A stretch of 29,325 nucleotides of DNA from Candidatus Moraniibacteriota bacterium (GCA_027351145.1 DAIEIZ010000082.1:1-29325), one strand, 5' to 3'. Counted from the stretch's first letter, positions 1 to 8,552 are shown. A program made the numbers and translations. The notes: a model not told the origin generated them from the letters alone.

Positions 1-366
1 ATGAAATACAACATCTTCCAGGGAAAACTGGCTTAGGTTCAAAATGTATTTTGTCCCTAAGCCTAATCGCGTTGCTTCCCCCGCAGCTGTATGCTCCCAC
101 ATAAATTTTCCAGCCAAAATCGCTTTCTCCGCCAGAGTCGTATCGATCTTATCATCATCTAAGACGATAATTTTATCTTGATCTATCGGCCCCAGTTGAT
201 TGAAATTTTCATAGCAATTAATTTCATTCTCGTCTTTTTTAATATCAGAAATTGTAACTTTTTTCAGATCCTTATAATGATTATGCAACATCCATTCGAT
301 ATAGCGCAAGACTGAAATGCGATATTCCTCGAAAGAATCTAGATGGATTTTTGGTCTTGCTTTCAT
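1..366 (-). CDS. UDPGP-like nucleotidyltransferase, N-terminal part (cut by window edge)
   Basis: An open frame of 122 codons starts at an ATG (complement of 364-366) and runs off the window start without a stop, so the C-terminal part is missing. The N-terminus is charged and helical. Around residues 88-107 it reads GKFMWEHTAAGEATRLGLGT, resembling the glycine/TRLG nucleotide-binding loop of UTP-sugar-1-phosphate uridylyltransferases (UDPGP superfamily, loop GxGTRxG). If that is right, it would make UDP-sugars in the cytoplasm. The divergent neighbour is a UDP-sugar dehydrogenase, which fits that role. The family call rests on one motif. The reading frame is secure, the function is tentative. 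Confidence 0.55.
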   Translation of the reverse strand, partial: MKARPKIHLDSFEEYRISVLRYIEWMLHNHYKDLKKVTISDIKKDENEINCYENFNQLGPIDQDKIIVLDDDKIDTTLAEKAILAGKFMWEHTAAGEATRLGLGTKYILNLSQFSLEDVVFH

Positions 367-384
367 TGATTTTGTAGCTTAAAG

Positions 385-414
385 TTTAAACGCAGGTTTT
401 TGCCTGCATTTAAA
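385..414. other. Inverted repeat in the divergent intergenic region
   Basis: TTTAAA-C-GCAGG and CCTGC-A-TTTAAA form an 11 of 12 bp stem around a TTTTTG loop. It lies in the presumed 5' leader of the minus-strand gene and next to its -10 box. It could be a leader hairpin or an operator; no T-tract makes it a clear terminator. Confidence 0.45.
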
Positions 415-444
415 TTATATAATGATTTTTAGCATGAACGCAAT
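414..444 (-). promoter_or_regulatory. Possible promoter for the minus-strand partial gene
   Basis: The complement of 414-419 reads TATAAT. A weak -35, TTGCGT, lies at roughly 18 bases spacing. The -10 is part of the palindrome ATTATATAAT (414-423), so a TATAAT also reads on the plus strand at 418-423. The -35 is poor. Confidence 0.35.
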
Positions 445-486
445 ATAAGTCCAATTTAACACAAAATAGCACCTCTAACCAGACCT

Positions 487-515
487 TTGCCAAAAACTTC
501 ATTTTTCGCTACTAT
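487..515 (+). promoter_or_regulatory. Promoter of the nucleotide-sugar dehydrogenase gene
   Basis: TTGCCA (487-492), a 17-base spacer and TACTAT (510-515) match the sigma-70 layout. Transcription would begin near 522 and give a leader of about 32 bases. No Shine-Dalgarno site is seen before the ATG at 554. Confidence 0.5.
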
Positions 516-553
516 TAATAGGTATAGAGCTAACTAATAACAATGAAAAATAT

Positions 554-1846
554 ATGGCAAATGAAAAGAAAGTTCAGTCAGTGGCAATTATTGGTTTAGG
601 CTATGTCGGATTGCCACTCGCAATGCGTTGCGCCGAAAAAGATTATGAGACCTACGGACTTGATCTTGACAAACAGAAAGTGGACATGATTAAGCGTGGC
701 GAGAGCCCTTTCAAGGAAAAGTTTATTGAAGAAAGAAAAGCGTCGCTCAAAAAAATTAAAGCCTCGACTGATCCGGCAATTTTGAAACATGCCGACATTG
801 TTGTTGTTTGCGTTCCTACGCCAGTTGATGAGAAATTTTTTCCCATTCTCACTCCTCTCTCCTCCGCCATGGAACTAATTGTAAAAAATCACAAAGCCGG
901 ACAGCTGATAATGATTGAATCAACCATCAATCCGGGTATCTGCGATGAAATACTAATGCCCATATTAGTTCAAGCTGGACTGAAAGAAGGTGCTGATTTT
1001 TTTCTTGGACACTGCCCGGAACGAATTAATCCGGGGGATATCAAATGGAATGTTTCCAATATTCCCCGTGTTCTTGGCGCTTCTTCGCCAAAAGGTCTAG
1101 AGATGGCTAAAAAGTTCTATGAATCCATTATTGACGCGCCGATTAAGTTAATGGGTTCGATCAAGGAAGCTGAGGCTTGCAAAGTAGTGGAAAATTCTTT
1201 TCGCGATATCAATATTGCGTTTGTCAATGAACTGGCCAAGAGTTTTGACAAACTGGAAATCGACATCAAAAACGTAATCGATGGCGCTGCCACCAAACCG
1301 TTTGCCTTTATGGCCCATTACCCCGGCCGTGGCGTTGGCGGACATTGCATTCCTGTTGATCCCTATTATCTTATTGAACGCGCCAAAGAATCCGGCTTTG
1401 ACCACAAGTTTCTGCGCACCGCCAGAGAGATTAACAACTCCATGCCAAACTATACCGTAGAGGCAATGCAAGATCTTTTAAATGAAATCAAGCTCCCGAT
1501 GAAAGACACAACTATCGGTGTCATGGGCTTATCTTATAAAGCCAACGTTGATGACTTGCGCGAATCCCCCGCCATCAAAATCATTTCAGAGCTCAAAAAA
1601 AAGAAAGCCAAAATCATTCGCTATGATCCATTCATCAAGAAAATGTCTGATGTTCCGGACCTCAAAACATTCCTCAAAAAATGTACCGCCATCATCTTGG
1701 TCACTAACCACAGTGAATTTGCCACGCTTGATCCGAAAGAATTTAAGAAAAATAACATCAAGGCAATTGTCGACGGCATGAATTGCCTCGAGAAAGAAAA
1801 AATTAAAAAACTGGGCATTAAATATCATGGAATTGGGAGAAAATAG
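554..1846 (+). CDS. UDP-glucose/GDP-mannose dehydrogenase family; UDP-HexNAc 6-dehydrogenase-like
   Basis: A full-length 430-residue NAD-dependent nucleotide-sugar 6-dehydrogenase, which oxidises C6 of a UDP-sugar to the uronic acid in two steps. The NAD Rossmann loop GLGYVGLPLA spans residues 14-23. The central dimerisation helix holds EACKVVENSFRDINIA (207-222) with the conserved Lys210 and Asn214. The catalytic cysteine is Cys265 in PGRGVGGHCIPVDPYYL (257-273). The C-terminal UDP-binding domain has GLSYKANVDDLRESPA (325-340). The GGHCIPVDPYYL form is typical of the UDP-GlcNAc/UDP-ManNAc branch (WbpA/WecC) rather than UDP-glucose dehydrogenase, but exact substrate cannot be read from sequence. 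It is monocistronic and is followed by a terminator. The uronic acid would feed surface polysaccharide synthesis. Confidence 0.9.
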   Translation: MANEKKVQSVAIIGLGYVGLPLAMRCAEKDYETYGLDLDKQKVDMIKRGESPFKEKFIEERKASLKKIKASTDPAILKHADIVVVCVPTPVDEKFFPILTPLSSAMELIVKNHKAGQLIMIESTINPGICDEILMPILVQAGLKEGADFFLGHCPERINPGDIKWNVSNIPRVLGASSPKGLEMAKKFYESIIDAPIKLMGSIKEAEACKVVENSFRDINIAFVNELAKSFDKLEIDIKNVIDGAATKPFAFMAHYPGRGVGGHCIPVDPYYLIERAKESGFDHKFLRTAREINNSMPNYTVEAMQDLLNEIKLPMKDTTIGVMGLSYKANVDDLRESPAIKIISELKKKKAKIIRYDPFIKKMSDVPDLKTFLKKCTAIILVTNHSEFATLDPKEFKKNNIKAIVDGMNCLEKEKIKKLGIKYHGIGRK

Positions 1847-1904
1847 CATCATTCACCTTGCGAACCCGTGCTACAAATACGAGACATGCGGGGAAAAATA
1901 CACA

Positions 1905-1940
1905 AAAAAGCGTTCCGGAAATTGGAACGCTTTTATAAAT
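1905..1940 (+). terminator. Intrinsic terminator after the dehydrogenase gene
   Basis: An 11-bp perfect stem, AAAAGCGTTCC (1905-1915) with GGAACGCTTTT (1924-1934), has an 8-base loop and an A-tract/T-tract layout that could work in both directions. Confidence 0.8.
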
Positions 1941-2155
1941 GGAAGCATTGAACCAAAAACAGTAACATCCAATCTTCTCTACGCTAAAATAATGAACGTT
2001 AATATACATCATGCGTCAATTCAATGTACTCTTTTTTATTTAACATTTAAAAAATTTAACCATATGATAAGACCGATTTAACAATCAACTATTCCCTACC
2101 ATTAGAGTACTTAGACCATTACCCCGACAAAAAAGGATTATTTCTTGCAACAAAA
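1941..2155. other. AT-rich intergenic stretch without recognised features
   Basis: The gap between the dehydrogenase stop and the next gene is 309 bases. Apart from the terminator at 1905-1940 I see no RNA, repeat or credible ORF. An open frame crossing from inside the dehydrogenase gene to 2081 has no family-like content and is disregarded. Confidence 0.5.
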
Positions 2156-2689
2156 CTATTTCCCCGCCATCACCCGAGCAACTGTCAAAGAAATCAGATT
2201 GTTTGTTTTTGGCGCATAATCGACCTTGGCCGACTCTCCTAATTTAACCTCGCTTAGCTTTATTTCAGATTGTGTCTGATTATTCTTGCTGTCAGTAAGA
2301 ATTTGAAAGAATTTAGCGGCATCATTCACGCCAAATGATCTCACTTCTTTATTATCCATGCCCTTAAGCACGATAATCTTTCCGTCCGGAGTTATATTAT
2401 TGACAGATCCCGTGAAAGAAGCTTCCTTGTCGTTGCTTGCCATTTTTGCCTTATCCATATCCTGCTTGAATTTATTGGCAAAATCAGCTTGCTCTTTGGT
2501 CATTTGGTCAATTGTCACATTATCTTTCGGAACATTATTTTCCGGAGCGTTGTTGTTAATGTTATTTTTTTCTTGAGCTGTTTTTGCCGTGACCGATTTT
2601 TTTTGCTCTATTTTCCAAATAACAAAACCGATCGAACCAATGAGGATGATTATCGCCAAGACCAAGATGGAAATGTTTTTTTTGCGCAT
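2156..2689 (-). CDS. Membrane-anchored protein of unknown function, beta-rich C-terminal domain
   Basis: A 177-residue protein. I start it at the ATG at 2689, because the peptide from there (MRKKNISILVLAIIILIGSI) is a textbook N-terminal membrane anchor and lies 26 bases past the stop of the upstream gene. Upstream in-frame codons would overlap that gene's 3' end. Residues 6-25 form the TM helix. A low-complexity Asn/Lys/Glu linker follows to about residue 70. The C-terminal ~95 residues carry strand-like stretches (SFTGSVNNITPDGKIIVLKG near the start of the domain), as in small DUF5666-like beta-barrels, although I cannot assign a family. It probably faces outside the membrane. It is co-transcribed with the Cys-rich giant upstream and may be its partner; that is inference from order only. 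Confidence 0.7.
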   Translation of the reverse strand: MRKKNISILVLAIIILIGSIGFVIWKIEQKKSVTAKTAQEKNNINNNAPENNVPKDNVTIDQMTKEQADFANKFKQDMDKAKMASNDKEASFTGSVNNITPDGKIIVLKGMDNKEVRSFGVNDAAKFFQILTDSKNNQTQSEIKLSEVKLGESAKVDYAPKTNNLISLTVARVMAGK

Positions 2690-2715
2690 GTTTTTGGTAT
2701 TATTTTTAGTTAATT

Positions 2716-5700
2716 TTAATTGGGAGCTACTTCTTGCCATTTGCCGGAGTTGCAAGGACAGTAAAGGGATCCAGTGCAACTACTCGCCGTACAATTGTTA
2801 GCACAGCCAGAACCTGTCGGTGCTGTTGAAATGCACGCTTGCTTTATTGTTCCACAATTTCCATCACAACTAAGCGTAGCAGGAGAGCATAGCCCAGCAG
2901 TCGGACAAGCGATATATTCACAACTGCCACTAGTGGAACAAGAAGTAACCTCCTTCCAATCTTTTGCTGTTGTAAGTCCGGTTTCTTGCGTTCCCGGACA
3001 TTTATAATAACCGCTAGGAACTGAACCGCCACAGTTAATGGTTGCTAATGAATTAGTGCAGGTTTCGCTGGCAGTATTGCTAGAAAGGCGACACTTGCCT
3101 ACATAATTAAAGATATCATCCTGTGGCAAATTGGAAACATTTTCTCGTGTGCAAATCCTATCAGTTTTAGAAGGGTCATACTCATTACAACCTTTTGACA
3201 CATATATTCCAAAAACAGTATTGCACAAGTCATTACACTGAGGAGGATTGCAATCCGTAGATTCTGGGTAATCTCCATTTCGACAAACTCCAGTCGGATA
3301 AACCCCATATTGCTCTAAATATTTTGGCTCATAATAACTATTATTATAGATATAGCTATTATCTTCATGCCAATTCGTATTATAGCAAATGGCATTTGTA
3401 ACGCCCGCGCAATCATAGCTAGTCGTACAAGTATCACCACAACTAGCATTATACGATGAGCAATTGCATGAAAAATCAGAGTATACTCGAACCGGACCAC
3501 TGCCACAAAGAGCGAGACAAAAATTTCCAAGTGGCATACAGGAGAGTCCGCTTTGACATGTGTTACCACCAGAACAGTTAGCCCCACAACCAACAACACT
3601 GCCGCTTGTATAATATTGACATCTGGTTGTTGAACTGCAAGCGCTTGCTGAAGCTACTTGCGTCCAAGCCGTATTTGCAGTTAGACCGCTTTGGGTATTT
3701 GGACATTCTGTTGCGCCGGTTGGAAGGGTTCCGGTGCAGGAAAATTGCGATGCCGTAACGGTAACGGTTGCCGAGCAATCAGTTCCCTGCGTTAATCCGT
3801 TATATGGCGTGAATGTGCAAGTTTCCGTTCCGGTTTCGGAAGCTGTAAAAGAAAATGGATATCCTGCCGTATAACTCAAGCCGTAATTGCCATAAGTAAT
3901 GGGCAACGGACCGGTACAATATCCGTAAGTTACGGTTGCATTTGTCGAGCTCCATGTCAGAGAAGCGGTGCCGGGAGCTGTCAAGCTGGTTGGAACAAAT
4001 GAAGCCGTGCAAGATGGCGTGCTGTTTGGCACGCAAGAATTAGTTGTTGAGCTCCAAGTATAACCTGTAGCGCAGCCAAAGCAGCTTTTTGTGTTATCGC
4101 AGCATGATTGATCTGTTATTGTTCGTAATTGTCCAAGGGCAGTGCCTGTTAGACTGGTTGATGATGAAAGGCAAGCGTGTACATCGGTACCACTAGTTTG
4201 GCAAGTGTCAGTTTTTGTGCCAGTAGCCGTTTGCGTTGTACTGCAGTTGCTGGTTTGAGTAAAAGATGTTCCGGAACAAACCGTTGACGGATCAGGAGTC
4301 CAGGAGCTTACTGTGCAAGTTGCCACGCAAGAATTAGTTGTTGAGTTCCATGAATAACCGGATGCGCATACTTCTGCTGTTGCATAGCAAGAAGTTCCTG
4401 CCTTTGATCCGTTATATGGCGTGAGCGTGCAAGTGACTGTTCCTGCAGAATTGAGTTGCACTCCATAAACACCGCCGGTGTAACCAGTACTAGTAGTCGC
4501 TACAACGCCATTTGCAATCGCGCTACTGCCGCCGCTAATCGCACAGTACAAAGTTGCTCCCGTCGCATTGCTACTTGTCCATGTAAGCGGACCCCAATCA
4601 TTAACATTATATGAACTGCTGCCAAAAGAAATATTGCAAGTGGCAGTAGGAGGAGCAGATGTTGTATAATAATATGAAGCACGTGCATCTACATAATTTC
4701 CGGCTCTTGTGTATAACTCATATGTTGGATCACATGAAGCATAAGAAGTATAGCCTGAACTAATGCAATAATTACATACTTCGCCATATGAACAAGGATT
4801 ATAATTAAAACAAATCTTTCCACTGGAAACTCCCGATGGACAAGTTATTGAATTGTAGCCATAGGTACCTGTTATTATTTCCCCACCGGACTCTTCAACA
4901 GGATTACAGGAAGTGCCATCATATGCAAAAGTATGATATATGCAGTTTTTTCCTTTGCTCACACACCCCACTTGACCGTAACAATCAATATTACTTGTGC
5001 TAGGATAACCATCACAAGAAGTTGCAGTTCCCTTGTAATCATATCGACCATCAGAGGCACATTCTCCAAATAATTCGCTTCTAAAATTAACATAATGTTG
5101 ACCGGGAGTGCTTAAGGCAGTACATGATCCATTTGCACTAACATTACTACTTACGTTTGCATAGAACAGCTGCAAATAATTACTCCCCCCGGCACAATCA
5201 ACTGAAAATATTGTCCAATTAGTAACATTATTGCAAGTCTCGTGGTATACGCCGGTAAGAGCATAGTTTACCGTTGCGCCAGAAGAATAAGTATTCGTAC
5301 TATTGTCGGTAAAATTAATAGAATAGTCAAAACTAGACCATCCCGGGTTTGCTGCAAATGTTGCCGCATTCGCCACATTTCGCCCACACCCCAACAAAAA
5401 CCATAAGAAAAACAGAATAGAGATAATTTTTTTTGTCCCACTTTTTTTCGAGGAAAAAAATATTTTAGCAATAATAGCAATTACTAAAAACAACAGTATT
5501 ATGCAAAATATCAGCAAGGCTATTTTTTTGGCATTATTTTGGCTACTTGTTTGAGTTTTTCCTTCAATAATCTTGTCTTTTTGAAAACGAAAATCTCTTT
5601 CTGCCAAAACCTTGCCTTGTTCATTTTTGAGAGTTACTTTGACATTCGGATCTGTGCAATCAATGCCGGATTTAAGAGTGAATTTTGCAGTATTTGCGGT

Positions 5701-6780
5701 TTGATCCAATGCTTGATCTTTCACTTGAGCGCAAACTTGATTAGTTTGATTGATTATATCAATATCTGCCAGCACTTTTTTTTGCGCGGTCTTTTCCGTG
5801 CGTGAACCGTCAAAGTTATCAGCCGAACCACTCCAGCGCAAACTAGCCTCAATCATATTTCCTTTTTGATAACCAATTTTATCCAAATCAAATTTTTGAA
5901 TGGTAGCTGTTTCTCCGGCGATGACATAGTGAACATCGATTGATTGGGCAATTTTGGCTTGGTCGATTTGATCACTGTTGTAGAAATTGATCAATGTGTC
6001 ATAGGCTTGCGGATCATTTGGTTTTTTAATTGCAATAATGACGGTCTTTTTTTCTTGCGGTTGAAAAGTGATGGGAGTTTCTTTTTGAGGTTGTCCGATT
6101 TGTTCACCGAAAGCGGAGCGGAAAAATGCGGTTTGGGTGATTGAAATAGTTTTTGGTTCTTTAAAATGGCTGGTTGCATCACAACTGAGTTTTAGATTTT
6201 CATTGGCATTAAGCGAAACGCCTTGTATCAAAGTATATTTCTTATCCGCCGCTTCTCCGTCAATTCTTAGGGCGCAAGAGTCTTGATTGATTTCCAGATA
6301 TTCACCATTGCCGTTTAATGTGATTGGGTCTTTTAATTTGAAAGCAGCCAGTGGCAGTCCGCTTTCGTTTTTGGCAACAAGCCATAAATCAAAATTGCCG
6401 GATAAATAGTCGGGAGCTGTATAGGTGAAAATCTTTTGAATGGAATTATTGTTTTCGACCGAAAGTGTGTCGTTAGTATAGATTTTTTCATCAACCAGTT
6501 TATTGTCCTTGACCAGTTGCACGCCATAGCGGATGCCGGCTTCGCTTTTGGAAAAATTGTTTTCCAAACGAAAATAGATTTGAAATATGTTATTTTTTTG
6601 AGAAGAGATGAGCGGACTTCTGAAGTTGATGTCGGCAATGAGGGTGGCTTGGTTGGGAGAAGGAGCCGGAGTAATTTTCGGCAAAGCCGGAGGAATTGGC
6701 GCGTCAGCCGCTTGCACCTTGAAAGAACACATTCCTAGTGCAAGGAGCAGTGCGAAGAGGATTGTTTTTTTGTTGTTCAT
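2716..6780 (-). CDS. Giant Cys-rich surface protein with a central membrane hairpin
   Basis: 1354 residues. A signal peptide covers residues 1-24 (cleavage after VQA). A beta-rich exported domain with few Cys follows to about 410. Residues 419-442 form a TM helix, followed by a basic loop KKSGTKK (445-451). A second hydrophobic segment (452-465) ends LLGCGRNVANA and itself looks like a signal peptide. The rest (470-1354) is Cys-rich and Ser/Thr/Asn-rich, as in disulfide-bonded secreted proteins. Internal duplications are visible. Two Ig-like units with LTWTSSNAT/LTWSSTNAT and TLTPYNG/TFTPYNG lie at about 712-802 and 922-1010. Each is linked to a C-x-GY-x-W-(N/S)-STTNSCV motif (804-818 and 903-916). 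A CxGxxPxG...ECP unit occurs at about 1015-1056 and again at 1250-1291. The positive-inside rule predicts both large parts are outside the cell. Function unknown; surface or adhesion role is inferred. Confidence 0.75.
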   Translation of the reverse strand: MNNKKTILFALLLALGMCSFKVQAADAPIPPALPKITPAPSPNQATLIADINFRSPLISSQKNNIFQIYFRLENNFSKSEAGIRYGVQLVKDNKLVDEKIYTNDTLSVENNNSIQKIFTYTAPDYLSGNFDLWLVAKNESGLPLAAFKLKDPITLNGNGEYLEINQDSCALRIDGEAADKKYTLIQGVSLNANENLKLSCDATSHFKEPKTISITQTAFFRSAFGEQIGQPQKETPITFQPQEKKTVIIAIKKPNDPQAYDTLINFYNSDQIDQAKIAQSIDVHYVIAGETATIQKFDLDKIGYQKGNMIEASLRWSGSADNFDGSRTEKTAQKKVLADIDIINQTNQVCAQVKDQALDQTANTAKFTLKSGIDCTDPNVKVTLKNEQGKVLAERDFRFQKDKIIEGKTQTSSQNNAKKIALLIFCIILLFLVIAIIAKIFFSSKKSGTKKIISILFFLWFLLGCGRNVANAATFAANPGWSSFDYSINFTDNSTNTYSSGATVNYALTGVYHETCNNVTNWTIFSVDCAGGSNYLQLFYANVSSNVSANGSCTALSTPGQHYVNFRSELFGECASDGRYDYKGTATSCDGYPSTSNIDCYGQVGCVSKGKNCIYHTFAYDGTSCNPVEESGGEIITGTYGYNSITCPSGVSSGKICFNYNPCSYGEVCNYCISSGYTSYASCDPTYELYTRAGNYVDARASYYYTTSAPPTATCNISFGSSSYNVNDWGPLTWTSSNATGATLYCAISGGSSAIANGVVATTSTGYTGGVYGVQLNSAGTVTCTLTPYNGSKAGTSCYATAEVCASGYSWNSTTNSCVATCTVSSWTPDPSTVCSGTSFTQTSNCSTTQTATGTKTDTCQTSGTDVHACLSSSTSLTGTALGQLRTITDQSCCDNTKSCFGCATGYTWSSTTNSCVPNSTPSCTASFVPTSLTAPGTASLTWSSTNATVTYGYCTGPLPITYGNYGLSYTAGYPFSFTASETGTETCTFTPYNGLTQGTDCSATVTVTASQFSCTGTLPTGATECPNTQSGLTANTAWTQVASASACSSTTRCQYYTSGSVVGCGANCSGGNTCQSGLSCMPLGNFCLALCGSGPVRVYSDFSCNCSSYNASCGDTCTTSYDCAGVTNAICYNTNWHEDNSYIYNNSYYEPKYLEQYGVYPTGVCRNGDYPESTDCNPPQCNDLCNTVFGIYVSKGCNEYDPSKTDRICTRENVSNLPQDDIFNYVGKCRLSSNTASETCTNSLATINCGGSVPSGYYKCPGTQETGLTTAKDWKEVTSCSTSGSCEYIACPTAGLCSPATLSCDGNCGTIKQACISTAPTGSGCANNCTASSCTGSLYCPCNSGKWQEVAPN

Positions 6781-6863
6781 TTTGTTTGAAAAAATTATAT
6801 TATATTTAATTATTTTATGCGATTTGAATATTGTTTTCTCCTATCTTATGATTAAGCAATTTT

Positions 6864-6892
6864 ATTATACCACAAATATTTTTTTGCATAAA
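6864..6892 (-). promoter_or_regulatory. Extended -10 promoter of the Cys-rich protein operon
   Basis: The complement reads TGGTATAAT (TGnTATAAT, with the -10 at 6864-6869), and a weak TTTATG lies 17 bases upstream. The extended -10 can make up for the poor -35. The leader would be about 75 bases. The remainder of 6781-7026 is AT-rich and shows nothing else. Confidence 0.5.
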
Positions 6893-7026
6893 ATGAAATT
6901 CAATCCAATGAAAACAAAAATCAAACAAACCATCTACGCGGAAACAAGTTGAAAAACCCATCTTGCAAGTCAGACATATTCATATTAAATGAAAAAACAG
7001 ATCAACTATCAGCCAGTCAAAATTAT

Positions 7027-7401
7027 CTACTTTTTAAAGCGGGCGCCCTCATCCAGCACGATTTTTTTCTTAAGCGATCTTGCTCCGCGCCTTTTAAGAT
7101 CGACCATTTTGCTTTTATCTTTAATGATTTGCGCAGTTAATTCTTCGCACGCAATATCGGCCGACCCCTCGATACTTTCGGAAATCTCTTCCGCGCGGTA
7201 AAGCGCATAGGGCGTTTTCACCATCAGCTCCACGCGATATTGATCTTTTTTATCAAGATCGATTTCCACTTCAAACTCCAATACATTCTTGATGATTCTG
7301 TTTACTTTTTGCAATCTTTTTTCGACATATTTCTCGGCTTTTTTATCCGGCGCCATATTTCGAAACATCACTCGCATACTTTGTTCTTTCCTAACTGCCA
7401 T
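7027..7401 (-). CDS. hpf: Ribosome hibernation-promoting factor, short HPF/RaiA type
   Basis: 124 residues with the S30AE/HPF fold pattern: beta-alpha-beta-beta-beta-alpha, with the helix PDKKAEKYVEKRLQKVNRII near the start and the ending ADIACEELTAQIIKDKSKM followed by a basic tail. The family binds the 30S decoding channel and stops translation in starved cells. The long-form C-terminal dimerisation domain is absent, so this is the short type. The ATG at 7401 is used. Another Met (residue 9) begins the first strand, so the N-terminus is slightly uncertain. It stands last in the minus-strand array, with a plausible promoter of its own immediately upstream. No terminator was recognised downstream. 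Confidence 0.88.
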   Translation of the reverse strand: MAVRKEQSMRVMFRNMAPDKKAEKYVEKRLQKVNRIIKNVLEFEVEIDLDKKDQYRVELMVKTPYALYRAEEISESIEGSADIACEELTAQIIKDKSKMVDLKRRGARSLKKKIVLDEGARFKK

Positions 7402-7416
7402 ATGTTTTTGATCGAG

Positions 7417-7444
7417 ATTATGAGAAAATTGGCATTTTTCCCAA
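7417..7444 (-). promoter_or_regulatory. Possible promoter of hpf
   Basis: The complement reads TTGGGA (7439-7444), a 16-base spacer and CATAAT (7417-7422), which would give a leader of about 9 bases before the ATG at 7401. The -10 is good, the -35 is only partly matching. Confidence 0.4.
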
Positions 7445-7476
7445 AACCTTCGATATATTAATTGATCTAATTAGAA

Positions 7477-8448
7477 CTAAAACCCGACAAACACGACTTC
7501 TTCTTTGAGTAAAACAGAATAATGTTCGCGCATTTTTTGCTTGATAATCCCTGCCAGAATTATGACATTTTCGGCCGTAGCAGTTCCGTTATTGATAAAA
7601 AAGTTGGCATGTTTTTCACTCACCATTACTCCACCAATTTTTTTTCCTTTAAAACCAGCCTCTTCGATCAACCAGCCAGCAGGAATAACTCCTCCTAACG
7701 CCTTCTTTCCCGTTTCCCTCTCAAATTCTTCCAATACCTCTGGATTATCCACTATTGGATTTTGAAAAAAACTACCAGAACTAAACCCTTTTGGCTGATG
7801 CTCGGAGCGATTTTTTATGATTTCTCGCATTTTATTTTCAATATCCTCGGCACTTCCTTTTTCCAGCGTCAACTTAACAGATAAAATAATCAAATTACGA
7901 TTTTTTTTAAATAGGCTATTTCGATAGGAAAAATTACAATTCCCGTTCTCATATTCTATTATATTAGTACGATCGCCAGAAATTTCTAGCGCGCGTACGC
8001 TTTTCACGCTATTTGCCATCTCTCCGCCAAACGCACCCGCATTTCCCCGCACAGCGCCTCCGATTGTTCCAGGAATCCCAATCGCCCATTCCATTCCAGC
8101 AAGCTGTTTTTCTTTGGCAAAATTAACTACGCTTGAAAGATTCTCTCCCGCCCAGCACTCGATAATTCCTCTTGCTAATTTAATGCCCTCTTGATTACCG
8201 ATTGCCGATTTTTGATCACTGCTCGCCGATCCTTGCAACCTCACAACCAATCCATCAAAACCCTTATCGCTAAAAAGAATATTGCTCCCGCCACCCAACA
8301 CAAAAAATTCCAACTTATTTTCTAGAGCGAAATCCAGTGCTTCCAAAAGCTCGGTTTCATTTCTCACTTCGGTAAAATATCTAGCCGGTCCACCGATTTT
8401 GAATGTAGTTAGAGGGGCAAGTGGAATGTTTTTCTGGATATCTGGCAT
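7477..8448 (-). CDS. murB: UDP-N-acetylenolpyruvoylglucosamine reductase (MurB)
   Basis: 323 residues, complete. MurB is an FAD enzyme that uses NADPH to reduce UDP-GlcNAc-enolpyruvate to UDP-MurNAc, the second committed step of peptidoglycan synthesis. The FAD-binding motif VLGGGSNILFSDKGFDG lies at residues 50-66 and GIPGTIGGAVRGNAGAFGGEM at 124-144. YRNS (175-178) and SSGSFFQNP (223-231, supplying the proton-donor Ser) are in the substrate domain. The C-terminal LLKEEVVFVG holds the conserved Glu. A short extra segment at residues 73-88 falls in a variable loop of the FAD domain. A TATAAA (complement of 8464-8469) lies just upstream of the ATG. In the usual dcw order murB follows murC directly; here an ATPase gene lies between them. 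Confidence 0.95.
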   Translation of the reverse strand: MPDIQKNIPLAPLTTFKIGGPARYFTEVRNETELLEALDFALENKLEFFVLGGGSNILFSDKGFDGLVVRLQGSASSDQKSAIGNQEGIKLARGIIECWAGENLSSVVNFAKEKQLAGMEWAIGIPGTIGGAVRGNAGAFGGEMANSVKSVRALEISGDRTNIIEYENGNCNFSYRNSLFKKNRNLIILSVKLTLEKGSAEDIENKMREIIKNRSEHQPKGFSSGSFFQNPIVDNPEVLEEFERETGKKALGGVIPAGWLIEEAGFKGKKIGGVMVSEKHANFFINNGTATAENVIILAGIIKQKMREHYSVLLKEEVVFVGF

Positions 8449-8504
8449 ATATATCTAAAACTATTTATACTTTTATTTTATCATAAAAACGACCCACACT
8501 CAAA

Positions 8505-8552
8505 CAATCAGAAGCTGAGTTTCGAAAGTTCTCGAAATTCAACCTCCGATTG
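8505..8552 (-). other. 22-pair RNA hairpin between the ATPase gene and murB
   Basis: The minus-strand transcript folds into one long hairpin: 21 of 22 positions pair (CAATC at the base with GATTG), with a 4-base loop AACT and one A-C mismatch. The wobble pairs are all G-U on the minus strand and would be A-C on the plus strand, so the structure belongs to the minus-strand RNA. A T-tract does not follow at once (TTTGAG comes first), so it is at best a weak terminator. It may be a processing or stability element. Confidence 0.65.

Noticed and set aside
1827..2081. 84-codon open frame after the dehydrogenase
   Set aside because: It overlaps the dehydrogenase end and runs through the terminator hairpin; no recognisable content.
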